From NCBI GenBank assembly GCA_963796225.1, contig CAWCLK010000005.1:1-64000 (forward strand): a DNA stretch of 64,000 bases, written 5' to 3'. Within the stretch, counting starts at the first letter, position 1. Every line of letters begins with the position of its first letter. The notes beneath the pieces were generated by a model that was not told where the DNA came from, made no database searches, and saw nothing but the letters and a program-made list of their open reading frames with translations. Made by a program: the position numbers and the translations under genes. Of this stretch, positions 42,854-52,325 are shown piece by piece. This stretch comes from CAWCLK01 sp963796225 (GTDB taxonomy: Bacteria > Actinomycetota > Nitriliruptoria > Nitriliruptorales > Nitriliruptoraceae).

Positions 42854-45246
42854 ATGCGCCTGGCTCGCACCGCCTTCCGCACGCTGCTGCGCCCCCGGCC
42901 GCCCGTCGTCGACGGCGAGCTGGCCGTGCGGGGGCTCGACGGGGCGGTGACCCTGCGACGGGACCGCTGGCACGTCCCGCACGTCGAGGCGACCACCGCC
43001 CACGACGCGTGGTGGGGCCTGGGGTTCGCCCAGGGCCAGGACCGGGCCTTCCAGATCACCTCCTTCGCGCACGTGGCGGCGGGACGGCTCGCCGAGCTCA
43101 CGGGGGCCGACGGCCTGCCGGTGGACCGGCTGATGCGCCGGCTCGGCCTCACCCACGTGTCGCGGGCCAGCATCCCGCGGCTGTCGGACGAGGTCGGCGT
43201 GGCGCTGGACGCCTTCGCGCGCGGGGTCACGGCCGGGATGACCGACGGGTCCACCCGCCCCGCCGTCGAGTTCACGCTGCTGCGGACCCGCCCACGCCCG
43301 ATCACGGCCATCGACGTCGCGAGCATCGTGCGGCTGTTCGCGTTCCTGCTGGCGGCCAACTGGCAGGACGAGCTGGCACGCCTGGCCGTGCTCGAGGCCG
43401 ACGGGCCCGACGCGCTGCTCCGCCTCGACGACCGCGCCGCCCACGACCTGCCGACGACGCTGGGCCATCCCGAGGGCGAGCACGCGGCCAGCGCGCTCGC
43501 CGCCGACCTCGATGCCCTGGCCCGCTGGGTCCCCGTGGGCGGGGCGTCGAACAACTGGGCGATGTCCGGGGCCCACACGCGCTCGGGCGCCCCGATCGTG
43601 GCCAACGACCCGCACCTGCCCCCGTCCCTGCCGACCTTCTGGTACCTGGCCCACGTGACCTGCCCGGACTGGTCGATCGCCGGCGCCGCCCTGCCCGGCA
43701 CCCCGTCCATCGCGGCCGGCCACAACGGCCACGGGGCGTGGGGGACCACGGCCGGGCACTGCGACGAGACCGACCTGTTCCTCGAGCAGCTGCGGCGGGA
43801 CGGCGACGGGGCGTGGGCGGTGCTCGACGGCGACGACTTCGTCCCCGCCCAGGTGCGCCGCGAGGTCATCGCCGTGGCCGGTGGCGACAGCCACGTCGAG
43901 GAGGTGGTCGTCACCCCGCGCGGTCCCGTGGTCGGCCCGGCGCTCGACGGCGCCCCGCACGGGCTGTCGCTCGCGGCGACGTGGCTGGACCCCGACCCGA
44001 TCGAGGGCTACCTCGCCCTGCCCACCGCCCGGGGGCCCGAGGACCTGCACGAGGCCTTCCGTGCCTGGCCCGGCATGTCGCTGAACGTGGTGTGGGGCGA
44101 CACGGACGGGCACGTCGCCTGGCAGCTGGCCGGCGGGCTGCCGCTGCGCCGGACCGGCCACGGGACCCTGCCGCTGCCGGGCTGGGTCGAGGAGGTCGGC
44201 TGGGACGGCCGTGTCGACTACGACGACCTGCCCCACGAGGTCGACCCGCCCGGCGGGGTGGTGGCCACGGCCAACAACGTGCCCGTGCCCCACGTCCCGG
44301 CCGGCGAGGGGCCCTTCCTCGGGGTCGACCACCTCGAGGGCTACCGGGTGGCGGCCATCCGCGAGGTCCTGGCCGAACGCGACGACTGGACGGTCGCCGA
44401 CACCCTGGCCGCCCAGCGCGACACCCGCTCGCTGCCCTGGCGCCGGGCCCGCCCGCTGCTGGTCGACCGGCCCCGCCCCGCCGACCCCGACGCGGCGATC
44501 GCCTGGGGCCTGCTGGCGTCGTGGGACGGCGACGTGGCCGCCGAATTCGGCCGCGGCGGCGGTCTACGAGCTGGTCATGGCGGACCTGCGTCGGGCGATC
44601 ATGGCCCACCTCGTCCCCATCGCGGCCACGACGCTGCTGGACCAGACGCCGGTCCCGGGCCTGGTCGAGGACGCGCTCGGCGGCCTGCGCGGCACGGCCC
44701 ACACGCTGGCCGCGCTGGAGGACCCCGAGCGCATCGCCGTGCCCGGACGGGCGCCGTTCGACCCCGGCGCCGCGATCGAGGACGCCCTCGCCCACGCGGT
44801 CTGGCGGCTGCGCCGGCACGGGGACGACGTCGAGGACTGGGCCTGGGGACGCGTGCGTCCCCTGCGCCTGCACCACCCCGTCTCGGGGGCCGCCCCGCCC
44901 CTGGCGGCGGTGTTCGACCGGGGCCCGTTCCCGCTGGCGGGGGACAGCCACACGATCCCCCAGGCGTCGCCGATGCCCTCGGACCCGCTCGGTCGTGACC
45001 CCATCGGGGTGGGTCAGCCTGCGGATGGCCGTGGACCTCGGTGACCTCGAGGCGTCCCGCTGGGTGCTGCCGGGAGGCCAGTCCGGCGACCCGTCGTCGC
45101 CGCACTACGACGACCAGCTGGCCGTCTTCCTGTCCGGCGGCGGCATCCCGATCCCGTGGTCACCCGCCGCCGTCGCCCACGCCACGGTCCACACCCTCGT
45201 GCTGAGCCCGGCGGACGACGTCAGCCGCCCCGGGTCGCCCGGCTGA
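42854..45246 (+). CDS. Penicillin acylase family N-terminal-nucleophile hydrolase (two frameshifts)
   Basis: About 797 residues after repair. These enzymes are made as a precursor that cleaves itself into alpha and beta chains; they hydrolyse amides such as acylated lactams or acyl-homoserine lactones. GLGFAQGQDRAFQIT near residue 58 lies in the alpha chain. The cleavage site is GGASNNWAMSGAHTRSGAPIVANDPHL near 230, making the Ser of GGASNNW the new N-terminal nucleophile. TANNVPVPH near 475 supplies the oxyanion region. Frames change near 44560 (around GAATTCGGCCGCGGC) and 44990; the last part reads LGDLEASRWVLPGGQSGDPSSPHYDDQ. No clear signal peptide, so it may be cytoplasmic. It overlaps the convergent LysR gene by 26 nt. 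Confidence 0.87.
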
Positions 45247-46099
45247 CCAGGGCCAGGAAGGCCGCGGCGGCGGGGCCCGGGGGACCGGGGCGGCGGACCA
45301 CCCCGATGGCGCGACGCAGCACGGGCCGGGGCCGAGCCACCACCGCGCCGGCCCGACGTGCCTGCTCGGCGATGCGGGGCGGGACCACCGACACGCCCGC
45401 GCCCGCCAGTACGAGGGGCAGGATCGCCTCGCGCTGCTCGACCTCCACGGCCAGGGTCGGGGTGGCGTCGACGCCCTCCAGGGCACGGTCCAGCAGGCGC
45501 CGCGTGGACGTCCCCGCCGGGGTGGCGACCACCGGCAGGCTCGCGAGCCGGGACAGCGTGACGGTCGCGCCCAGGTCGGCGCCCGGCGGGGCGATCACCA
45601 GCAGCTCCTGGTCGACGGCCACCTCGGTGACCAGCGGCGGGCCGACGTCGTCGAGCTCGGCGAGCCCGAGGTCGACGAGCCCGTCACGGACGGCCGTCGG
45701 GACCGCCGTGGCCTCCTCGGCCTCGACGATGCGCACCTGCACGCCGGGGTGCGCGGCCCGCATCGCGCCCACCCAGGCGACGAGCGGGTCGACCACCAGC
45801 GTGGGCAGCGCCATGATGCTCAGCTCCCCGGCCTCGAGCCCGGCGACGTCGCGGGCGGCGTCCCGCGCCGCGGCCAGGTCCTGCCGGGCCCGGCGGGCCG
45901 CCGGGGCGAACGCGCGCCCCGCCGCGGACAGCCGCACGCCTCGACCGACTCGGTCGAACAGGTCCACCCCGAGCTCCTGCTCGAGCGTGCGGATGCCGTG
46001 CGACAGCGTCGGCTGGGCGACGTGCAGGGCCTCGGCTGCGCGCGTGAACCCGCCGTGCTCGATGACGGCGAGCACGTACTCGACCTGGCGGAGCTCCAT
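45221..46099 (-). CDS. LysR-family transcriptional regulator
   Basis: A 292-residue LysR protein. The winged helix-turn-helix covers residues 1-60: MELRQVEYVLAVIEHGGFTRAAEALHVAQPTLSHGIRTLEQELGVDLFDRVGRG. The rest is the two-lobed co-inducer domain, from about residue 92 (ELSIMALPTLVVDPLVAWV). ATG at 46099 fits the family start exactly. It is divergent from a TauE/SafE transporter gene 115 nt away, with a near-perfect dyad in between (46109-46128). Control of the transporter is the usual arrangement. Confidence 0.93.
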   Translation of the reverse strand: MELRQVEYVLAVIEHGGFTRAAEALHVAQPTLSHGIRTLEQELGVDLFDRVGRGVRLSAAGRAFAPAARRARQDLAAARDAARDVAGLEAGELSIMALPTLVVDPLVAWVGAMRAAHPGVQVRIVEAEEATAVPTAVRDGLVDLGLAELDDVGPPLVTEVAVDQELLVIAPPGADLGATVTLSRLASLPVVATPAGTSTRRLLDRALEGVDATPTLAVEVEQREAILPLVLAGAGVSVVPPRIAEQARRAGAVVARPRPVLRRAIGVVRRPGPPGPAAAAFLALVSRATRGG

Positions 46100-46108
46100 C
46101 GGGACGAA

Positions 46109-46128
46109 CCATAGACGCATCTCGATGG
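46109..46128. promoter_or_regulatory. Candidate LysR operator, CCATAGA-N6-TCGATGG
   Basis: An interrupted dyad with 6 of 7 arm positions matching, beginning 9 nt from the LysR start codon in the divergent gap. The T and A at its arms are spaced by 12 nt, near the T-N11-A rule for LysR sites. No other strong dyad is present in the gap. Confidence 0.5.
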
Positions 46129-46214
46129 AACTCGTGTGAAGGATCTGTTGGACCTCTCGGATGGTGCCGCGGTCCACCTGGGGATGACGTCGAGGACGCA
46201 GGACCAGGACACCG

Positions 46215-46973
46215 ATGGGGGCCGAGGGCTGGATGGCCGTGCTGGCCATCGGGGCAGGTGTCGGCCTGCTCGGCGGCCTCTTCGGCAAGGGCGGCTCGGC
46301 CATCGCCACCCCGCTGCTGCATGCCGCCGGGATCCCCGCCATCGTGGCCGTCGCCGCCCCGCTGCCGGCCACCGTGCCCGGCACGCTGGCCGCCGCGGCG
46401 GTCTACCGACGCGAGGGCCACCTCGACCGCACCGTGCTGTGGTGGAGTGTGGCCATCGGCATCCCCGCCGCCGCGCTCGGGGCGCTGGCGACTCGCTGGA
46501 TCGGGGGCGAGGTGCTGGTGCAGGCCACCGACGTGGTCGTCGCCGTCCTCGGCGTCCGGATCCTCGCGGGACGCCTCGCGACCGGACGCGACGACGGGGA
46601 GCCCCGCGGCCGCCGCCTCGGGCACGCGCGCATGACGCTGGTCGCCCTGGTCGTCGGGTTCAGCGCTGGGCTGCTGGCCAACAGCGGCGGGTTCCTGCTC
46701 GCCCCGCTGTACCTCGGCGTGCTGCGGCTCCCGGTGCGCCCCGCCCTGGCCACCTCGCTGGCGGTCGCGGCCGTCCTCGCGGTACCCGGCACGCTGGTCC
46801 ACGCCGCCCTCGGCCACATCGACTGGACGGTCGTCGGGGTGTTCGGCGTGGCCTCGGTGCCGTTGTCAGCGGTCGGGGCGCGACTGGCGCTGCGCATCGA
46901 TCCGGACGTGCTCGAGCTGGTGTTCGGCGCCAGCCTCGTGGTGCTGGGCCTCGGGTTCCTGCTGCTCGGCTGA
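46215..46973 (+). CDS. TauE/SafE family (TSUP) membrane transporter
   Basis: A 252-residue protein with about eight hydrophobic segments in two related halves, each opening with a Gly-rich motif: VGLLGGLFGKGGSAIATPLLHAAGIP (residues about 16-41) and VGFSAGLLANSGGFLLAPLYLGVLRLP (about 148-175). TSUP proteins export sulfite, sulfoacetate or related anions. The ATG at 46215 has AGGAC upstream; a second Met five codons on is possible. It is divergent from the LysR regulator, which likely controls it. The substrate is not defined. Confidence 0.88.
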   Translation: MGAEGWMAVLAIGAGVGLLGGLFGKGGSAIATPLLHAAGIPAIVAVAAPLPATVPGTLAAAAVYRREGHLDRTVLWWSVAIGIPAAALGALATRWIGGEVLVQATDVVVAVLGVRILAGRLATGRDDGEPRGRRLGHARMTLVALVVGFSAGLLANSGGFLLAPLYLGVLRLPVRPALATSLAVAAVLAVPGTLVHAALGHIDWTVVGVFGVASVPLSAVGARLALRIDPDVLELVFGASLVVLGLGFLLLG

Positions 46974-47005
46974 CCGACGGGGAAATCGCCCGCCCGCAGA
47001 GGGGT

Positions 47006-47011
47006 TACCGT
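47006..47011 (+). promoter_or_regulatory. Putative -10 hexamer TACCGT
   Basis: TACCGT lies 33 nt before the GTG of the following small gene; part of the recurrent TA(G/C)(G/C)(G/C)T series. Confidence 0.35.
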
Positions 47012-47044
47012 GCAGGGCCGACGACGCGAGAGGCGAGGCGAGAC

Positions 47045-47251
47045 GTGGTGACCTGCCGCTGCGGCGTGCTGAACAACCTCACCGGCGAGCAGGCCGCGGA
47101 GTACGCGCGCCACCACCTCGACGTGACCCGCGCCGACACGGGGCGGACCACGACCTACCGATGCCCGGACACCGGGATCGAGTGGGTCGAGGAACGCGCC
47201 CCGAACGCCTACGACGACCAGACGAGACGACTCCGACGGATGGGGCGTTGA
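47045..47251 (+). CDS. Small Cys-containing protein, unknown function
   Basis: A 68-residue product. CRCGVLNNLTGEQAAEYARHHLD at the start and TTTYRCPDTGIEWVEERAP in the middle give three Cys plus His residues that could bind zinc. The tail TRRLRRMGR is basic. Two GTG codons at 47045 and 47048 can start it; GAGG lies upstream. It precedes another short zinc-ribbon-like gene by 26 nt on the same strand, so the pair may form an operon. No family is recognised with certainty. Confidence 0.6.
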   Translation: MVTCRCGVLNNLTGEQAAEYARHHLDVTRADTGRTTTYRCPDTGIEWVEERAPNAYDDQTRRLRRMGR

Positions 47252-47277
47252 GCGGATGAGCGAACGAAGGGGCTGAC

Positions 47278-47538
47278 ATGGGACTGCTCGCGAAGAAGGG
47301 CGGCGGCGACGAGGAGAAGGACCCGTCGGGCCAGTCGCTGGACCTCGAGCGCAAGCACTGCCCGGTGTGCAAGCGCGAGCTGCCCCCGTGGCGCGAGGAG
47401 TGCCCCGACGACGGGGCGCGGCTGGTGCGGCTGACCGAGCTGCCGTCCGAGGACGGTCCGTCCATCCCGGCCCACCTGCTCGACGGCCTCGACGACGAGC
47501 CCGCCCCGGGCGAGCAGGACGACGACCCCGAGGCCTGA
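47278..47538 (+). CDS. Small acidic zinc-ribbon-like protein
   Basis: An 86-residue protein with a basic N-terminus, a CPVCKRELPPWREECPDDG motif at about residues 28-46 (CxxC followed by a third Cys), and a highly acidic C-terminal half ending EQDDDPEA. The two Cys-type knuckles suggest a one-sided zinc ribbon of the kind found before unstructured tails. AAGGGGC sits before the ATG. It follows the previous small Cys protein. The function is unknown. Confidence 0.6.
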   Translation: MGLLAKKGGGDEEKDPSGQSLDLERKHCPVCKRELPPWREECPDDGARLVRLTELPSEDGPSIPAHLLDGLDDEPAPGEQDDDPEA

Positions 47539-47575
47539 CACCCGACCGCCCCGCCAGCCCCGTCCCGCCCCGCCT

Positions 47576-47623
47576 GCATTGGGTGCATGACCGAGGGCCG
47601 AAGCGGCCCGATGCACCCAATGC
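47576..47623. terminator. Two-tier palindrome, 13-bp perfect outer arms
   Basis: Outer arms GCATTGGGTGCAT (47576-47588) and its complement (47611-47623) enclose an inner stem GGGCCG-AAG-CGGCCC (47595-47609), with a 6-nt bulge on the left and 1 nt on the right. It lies 38 nt after the zinc-ribbon stop and 75 nt before the GPH transporter start. It may terminate transcription or be a mobile palindromic repeat. Confidence 0.65.
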
Positions 47624-47698
47624 CGCGCCGGAGCCGGCCCCTTCGGATACCGGTCGGTGTGCAAGACTGTGCGCCGGGCGACGCGGCGGGAGCATGCG

Positions 47699-49059
47699 GT
47701 GACGGCGACGGACGTGACCTCGACGGGGCGGGGCGACGACGCGCCCCGGCTGTCCCGGTGGACCTACGCGGGCTACGGCGTCGGGTCCGTGGGGACCGGG
47801 ATCTTCTCGACGGTGCCCGGCCTGCTGCTGCTGACCTTCATGGTCAACCAGCTGGACGTGTCGCCCGCGCTGGCCGGGGCGGTGATCCTGCTGCCACGGC
47901 TGTGGGACGTGGTCACCGACCCCTTCGCGGGGTCGCTGTCGGACCGCACCCGGTCCCGGTGGGGCCCGCGCCGGCCGTGGCTGCTCGGCGGGGCGATCCT
48001 CATGCCGATCGCGTTCATCGGGCTGTTCCAGGTGCCGGGGTTGTCGGGCACCGGGGCGGCGCTGTGGGTGCTCGGCCTGTACGTGCTGGGCACGACGGCG
48101 TTCACGATCTTCCAGGTGCCCTACGTGGCGATGCCCGCGGAGATGACCGACAGCGAGGACGAGCGCACCTCCATCGTGTCGTGGCGCATCGCGTTCCTCA
48201 CGATCGGGATCCTCGTCGCGGGCGGGGCGGCTCCGGCCGTGGTGAACGGGTCCGGCGGCGGGCGCGAGGGGTACGCGGTGATGGGTTGGGTGATCGGCGC
48301 CGCGCTGTTCGCCACGCTGCTGGCGTGCTTCCTCGGCACGGCCCGCACGAGGGCGGCGGCGCCCGACGACCTCGACCGTCCGGTTCCGTGACCAGTTCCG
48401 CGCGACCACCGAGAACCGGCCGTTCCGCTGGCTGTTCGCGGCGTTCCTGCTGCAGGCCCTCGGTGTCGGGGTGATCCTGGCCGGCGTCGACTTCTTCGCC
48501 ACCTACACCCTCGACGACCCCGACGCGACCACGTTCCTGTTCATCGCCCTGGTGGGCCCGGCGCTGGTCACCATGCCGTTCTGGAACTGGTTCGGGCACC
48601 GGTTCGGCAAGCGCACCGGCTTCATGGCGTGCGTGACGATCTTCGCCGTCGGGGCGCTGTCGCTGGTCACCGCCTCGCCCGACCACGTCGTGCTCGTGTA
48701 CCTGCAGGTCGCCGTGATGGGCACCGGGTACGCCGGCACGCAGATGTTCCCCTACGCCATGCTCCCCGACGTGATCGCCGCCGACGCGGCCGCCACCGGC
48801 CAGCAGCGCGCCGGCGCCTTCACCGGGATCTGGACCGCCGGCGAGAAGGCCGGCCTGGCCGTCGGTCCCGCCATCTACGCGCTCATCCTCACCATCACCG
48901 GCTTCGTCGAGTCCAACGCCGACGAGGTCGTCGCCCAGACCGACCTCGCGCTGACCGGCATCGTCGTCGGCTTCGCGGTCGATCCCCGCCCTGCTGATGC
49001 TGGCCACGGTGCCGATGCTGCAGCGCTACCCGCGCCACACCCCGACGCCCGACGCCTGA
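47699..49059 (+). CDS. GPH-family (MelB-like) MFS transporter (two frameshifts)
   Basis: About 453 residues after repair, with twelve membrane segments. AGYGVGSVGTGIFSTVPGLLLLTFM and LPRLWDVVTDPFAGSLSDRTRSRWGPRRPWLL are hallmarks of the glycoside-pentoside-hexuronide family, sodium or proton symporters for sugars. The second half (TTENRPFRWLFAAFLLQALGVGV, then FPYAMLPDVIAADAAATGQQRAGAF) is in another frame after about 48380, and the last 25 residues in a third after about 48985. These end PALLMLATVPMLQRYPRHTP. Start GTG at 47699 is preferred. The PLP decarboxylase follows by 47 nt on the same strand. Confidence 0.86.
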
Positions 49060-49106
49060 CGCCGAGCGCCCCCGCCCCGTCTCCCCGACTCACAGGAGGA
49101 CCCGCC

Positions 49107-50583
49107 ATGCCGCTGCCCACGACCGGCCGATCCCGCGACGACATCCTGGCCGACCTCGGCCACCGCCGCGCCGACGACCTCGACACCCATGGCGGCCGCA
49201 CCTGGGCCTACGTGTACGACGCGGGGCGGGCCGACGCCGAGGCCGTCGCCGCCGAGGCGCTCGTCGCCGCCATGCACGAGAACGCCCTGGACCCCACGGT
49301 CTTCCCCAGCGTGCTCGACCTCGAGACCGACCTCGTGCGCATCGCCGCCGACCACCTGCACGGCGACGAGCAGCGTCGTCGGCAACTTCACCTCGGGTGG
49401 CACCGAGTCGTGCATGCTGGCCGTCAAGACCGCCCGCGACCATGCGCGGGCGACGCGGGGCGTCGGCGGCGGGCGGACCGGGGTGCGGGGCGAGGTCGTC
49501 CTGCCCGAGACCGCCCACGCCGCCTTCCGCAAGGCCGCGCACTACTTCGACCTCGACCTGGTCGACGTGTCCGTGGACCCGACCACGTTCAAGGCCGACC
49601 CCGACGCGATCCGCGACGCCATCACCGACCGCACCGTGCTGGTCGTGGCCTCCGCCCCGTCGTACGCCCACGGCGTGGTCGACCCCATCGAGGCGATCGC
49701 GGCCATCACCCGCGAGGCCGGCGTGCTGTTCCACGTCGACGCGTGCATCGGCGGCTGGCTGCTGCCCTACTACGCGCGGCTGGGCGACGACATCGCCCTC
49801 TTCGACTTCCGCGTCGACGGCGTGACGTCGATCTCGATGGACCTGCACAAGTACGCCTACACGCCCAAGGGCGCCTCGACCCTGCTGTACCGGTCGCGCG
49901 ACATCCGCCGCCATCAGCTGTTCGCCAGCGCGAAGTGGACCGGCTACACGATGATCAACACGACCTTCCAGTCCACCAAGTCGGCCGGGCCGCTGGCCGG
50001 GGCGTGGGCCACCCTGCAGGCCTTCGGCGACGACGGCTACCTCGAGGCCGCCCGCGCGACCCGCGAGGCCACCCGGGCGCTGGTCGCCGGCATCCGCGAG
50101 ATCGAGGGCCTCGACGTCCTCGGCGTGCCCGAGATGAGCCTCGTCGCCATCGTCGCCGAGCCCCGCGATGGCGACGGCCGCAGCCCCGACCTGTTCGTCC
50201 TGGCCGACGAGATGAAGCATCGCGACTGGTACGTCCAGCCCCAGCTGCGGTACGGCTCCTCGCCCGCCAACATCCACCTCACCGCCACGGCCACCTCGCT
50301 CGACCGGGTCGACGAGCTGCTGGCCGACCTGCGCGACGCGGTCGACGCCGCCGCCACCCACGAACGCGACCCGGACTTCCAGCAGCTGCTCGACGGGCTC
50401 GGGGCGCTGGACCCGGACGCCTTCACCGAGGAGATGTACGCCGGCATGCTCGGGGCGGTGGGCCTGGGCGAGGGCGCCTCCCTGCCGGACGACATGGCCG
50501 AGATCAACGCCATCCTCGACGCCCTGCCGCCGACGCTGCGCGAGCAGCTCCTGCTGGCCTTCCTCAACGACCTGTACGTCTAG
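49107..50583 (+). CDS. PLP-dependent decarboxylase / sphingosine-1-phosphate-lyase-like enzyme (one frameshift)
   Basis: About 491 residues after repair. GNFTSGGTESCMLAVKTARDHA near 95 binds the cofactor phosphate, FHVDACIGGWLLPYY near 212 holds the Asp, and SMDLHKYAYTPKGAS near 250 carries the Schiff-base Lys. The GGTES and HKY motifs place it in the group II decarboxylase/sphingosine-1-phosphate-lyase branch. The first 90 residues (ILADLGHRRADDLDTHGGRTWAY) are in another frame up to about 49375, where one extra C sits in GAGCAGCGTCGTC. AGGAGGA precedes the ATG at 49107. A long C-terminal region (about 400-491) is extra. Substrate unknown. Confidence 0.85.
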
Positions 50584-50592
50584 GCACCGAGG

Positions 50593-50634
50593 TGGGCACC
50601 CGGGACCCGGCGATCGCCACCCCCACGGTGCCCA
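50593..50634. repeat. Palindromic repeat copy A
   Basis: A dyad centred at 50613.5: GGGCACC (50594-50600) with GGTGCCC (50627-50633), and GGCGATCGCC at the centre; the intermediate bases do not pair. It is followed by AGTTCGC. It lies in the gap between convergent genes ending at 50583 and 50707, so it may double as a terminator. Confidence 0.6.
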
Positions 50635-50653
50635 GTTCGCAGGCCGGATGATG

Positions 50654-50695
50654 TGGGCACCGCAGCCCCCGTGATCACCGGGGCCACGGTGCCCA
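50654..50695. repeat. Palindromic repeat copy B
   Basis: A dyad centred at 50674.5, exactly 61 nt after copy A: GGGCACCG (50655-50662) with CGGTGCCC (50687-50694), GTGATCAC at the centre, 17 of 20 arm positions paired. It is followed by the same GTTCGC as copy A. The GGTGCCC(A/G)GTTCG half-site also occurs in the palindrome at 15776-15826. Confidence 0.65.
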
Positions 50696-50706
50696 GTTCG
50701 CTTCGG

Positions 50707-51432
50707 TCACGCCAGCGCGAGGCGGATGCGGCGGAAGCCCTTGCCCTTGTTCTCGACCTTGGCGACCCGGACGTGGCCGACCTCGGTGGTGTCGCCCACG
50801 TGGGTGCCGCCGTCGGCCTGGCGGTCGAGCCCGACGATGTCGATGACCCGGACCTCGCGCAGCGAGGCGGGCAGCAGCGAGACCTTGGTGCGGATGAGGC
50901 TCGGGTCCTGGTCGGCCTCGTCGCGGGGCAGGAAGCTGACGGTGACGTCGCGGCCGAGCCCGAGCTGGCGGTTGAGCTCGTCCTCGATGGGGTCACGGTC
51001 GCGCCCGGAATCCCAGTCGGGGATCTCGAAGTCCAGCCGCCCTTCGCCCGGCTCCATGTTCCCGCCGGTGACGGGAGCCTGGAACCGCTCCCACACCACA
51101 CCGCACAGCGCGTGCATGGCGGTGTGGGTACGCATGAGTTGGTAGCGACGGTCCCAGTCGACCTCGCCCCGCACCCCGGTCCCGGCCGACGGCAGCGCGA
51201 CGACGTCGTCGGACAGGTGGTGCCACACCCCGTTGTGGTCGGCCGACACACTCGCGACCTCGAGCCGGTCGTCGCCGACCCACAGCGCCCCGGCATCCGG
51301 CGGCTGGCCCCCGCCACCGGGGTAGAACACCGTGCGGTCCAGGAGCACCCGCCGGCCGTGGGTGTCGACGTCTGCGATGGTGGCCTGCACCTCGCGGGCG
51401 TAGGCGTCGGTGGAGTAGATCCGGTCGGTCAC
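50707..51432 (-). CDS. Alanyl-tRNA editing protein (AlaX-like)
   Basis: A 241-residue free-standing editing domain related to that of alanyl-tRNA synthetase, which hydrolyses Ser- or Gly-mischarged tRNA-Ala. DRTVFYPGGGGQPPDAG at about residues 32-48 is the N-terminal beta domain signature. RTHTAMHALCGVV near 94 gives the zinc HxxxH, and GGTHVGDTTEVGHVRV near 210 the second half site. The second metal motif has T-H-V rather than the canonical CxxxH. GTG at 51432 has GAGG upstream. It is divergent from the MerR regulator. Confidence 0.88.
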   Translation of the reverse strand: MTDRIYSTDAYAREVQATIADVDTHGRRVLLDRTVFYPGGGGQPPDAGALWVGDDRLEVASVSADHNGVWHHLSDDVVALPSAGTGVRGEVDWDRRYQLMRTHTAMHALCGVVWERFQAPVTGGNMEPGEGRLDFEIPDWDSGRDRDPIEDELNRQLGLGRDVTVSFLPRDEADQDPSLIRTKVSLLPASLREVRVIDIVGLDRQADGGTHVGDTTEVGHVRVAKVENKGKGFRRIRLALA

Positions 51433-51503
51433 GAGCGGCCTCGTCGGTGGTGGACGGACGGCGAAGGGCGTGCCGGCCACGCTAGCCACCGCCCCGTGCT
51501 GAG

Positions 51504-51509
51504 TAGGCT
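51504..51509 (+). promoter_or_regulatory. Putative -10 hexamer TAGGCT giving a leaderless mRNA
   Basis: TAGGCT ends 7 nt before the ATG of the MerR gene, so a transcript starting at the usual distance would begin at or within one or two bases of the start codon. No ribosome-binding sequence lies before the ATG, in agreement. Confidence 0.45.
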
Positions 51510-51516
51510 CGACCCG

Positions 51517-52302
51517 ATGCGACTGCGGATCGACGAACTCGCCAGCCGGACCGGGACCACGTCCCGGAACATCCGCGCGTACCAGGCCCGCGGACTGCTG
51601 CACCCGCCCGAGCTCGACGGTCGGACCGGCTACTACGACGAGGACCACGTCCGCCGGCTCGAGATCATCGGCGAGCTGCAGGAACGCGGGTTCTCGCTCG
51701 AGGCGATCAAGGCCATCATCGACACGTGGTCGCAGGGTGGGGACCTGGCCCACCTCATCGGGTTCCGCCACCTCATCGACGCCCCGATCAGCGCCGAGGA
51801 CCCGGTCGAGATCGACGTCGAGGAGCTGTTCGACACCTTCCCCGAGGCGCGCGAGGACTGGGCGCTGATCACCCGCGCGGTCGAGCTCGAGCTGGTCGAG
51901 CTGCAGGAGGACGGGCGCGTCGTCGTGCCCAGCCCGATGCTGCTCAACGCGGGGCGCGAGCTGATCAACCTCGGCGTGCCGCTGTCCGAGATCCTCGACC
52001 TCGTCGAGGTGCTGCGGGGCGAGATCCAGTTCATCGCCGACCGGTTCCTGCGGATCGTGTCCGACTACGCGATCAAGCCGCTGATCGACGAACCGGACAT
52101 CTCCGCCGAGCGCGTGAACGAGGTCATGGGGCCGCTGGAGCGCCTGCGCCCCGTGGCGATGGAGATCGCCCGGCCCTTCCTGGCCCGCTCGATCCGCATC
52201 GCGATCGACCACACCGTCGAGCACTACCGCGACGTCATCGAGCGTGCCGAGCAGGTCCACCGCACCGCGCTCGAGGCCGGGCCCGGCGAGGAGTCGGCCT
52301 GA
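51517..52302 (+). CDS. MerR-family transcriptional regulator
   Basis: A 261-residue regulator. The N-terminal MerR winged helix is clear: MRLRIDELASRTGTTSRNIRAYQARGLLHPPELDGRTGYYDEDHVRRLEIIGELQERGFSLEAI. Unlike short metal-sensing members it has a long helical C-terminal domain (about residues 100-261), with no Cys for metal binding and with ELINLGVPLSEILDLVEVLRGEI resembling a repeat of the HTH helix pattern. The ligand is unknown. The start is ATG, without a ribosome site, probably leaderless. Confidence 0.88.
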   Translation: MRLRIDELASRTGTTSRNIRAYQARGLLHPPELDGRTGYYDEDHVRRLEIIGELQERGFSLEAIKAIIDTWSQGGDLAHLIGFRHLIDAPISAEDPVEIDVEELFDTFPEAREDWALITRAVELELVELQEDGRVVVPSPMLLNAGRELINLGVPLSEILDLVEVLRGEIQFIADRFLRIVSDYAIKPLIDEPDISAERVNEVMGPLERLRPVAMEIARPFLARSIRIAIDHTVEHYRDVIERAEQVHRTALEAGPGEESA

Positions 52303-52325
52303 CCGAGGGGCGGAGGGGGAACGCG

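Noticed and set aside
39580..43914. A 1444-codon minus-strand frame
   Set aside because: Only the section encoding the first part of tyrS has protein-like content; the rest is antisense to penicillin acylase and in the wrong frame for the OLD and hydrolase genes.
50593..50700. CRISPR-like repeat array
   Set aside because: Only two units, each a self-complementary dyad, with no constant spacer length series and no cas genes.
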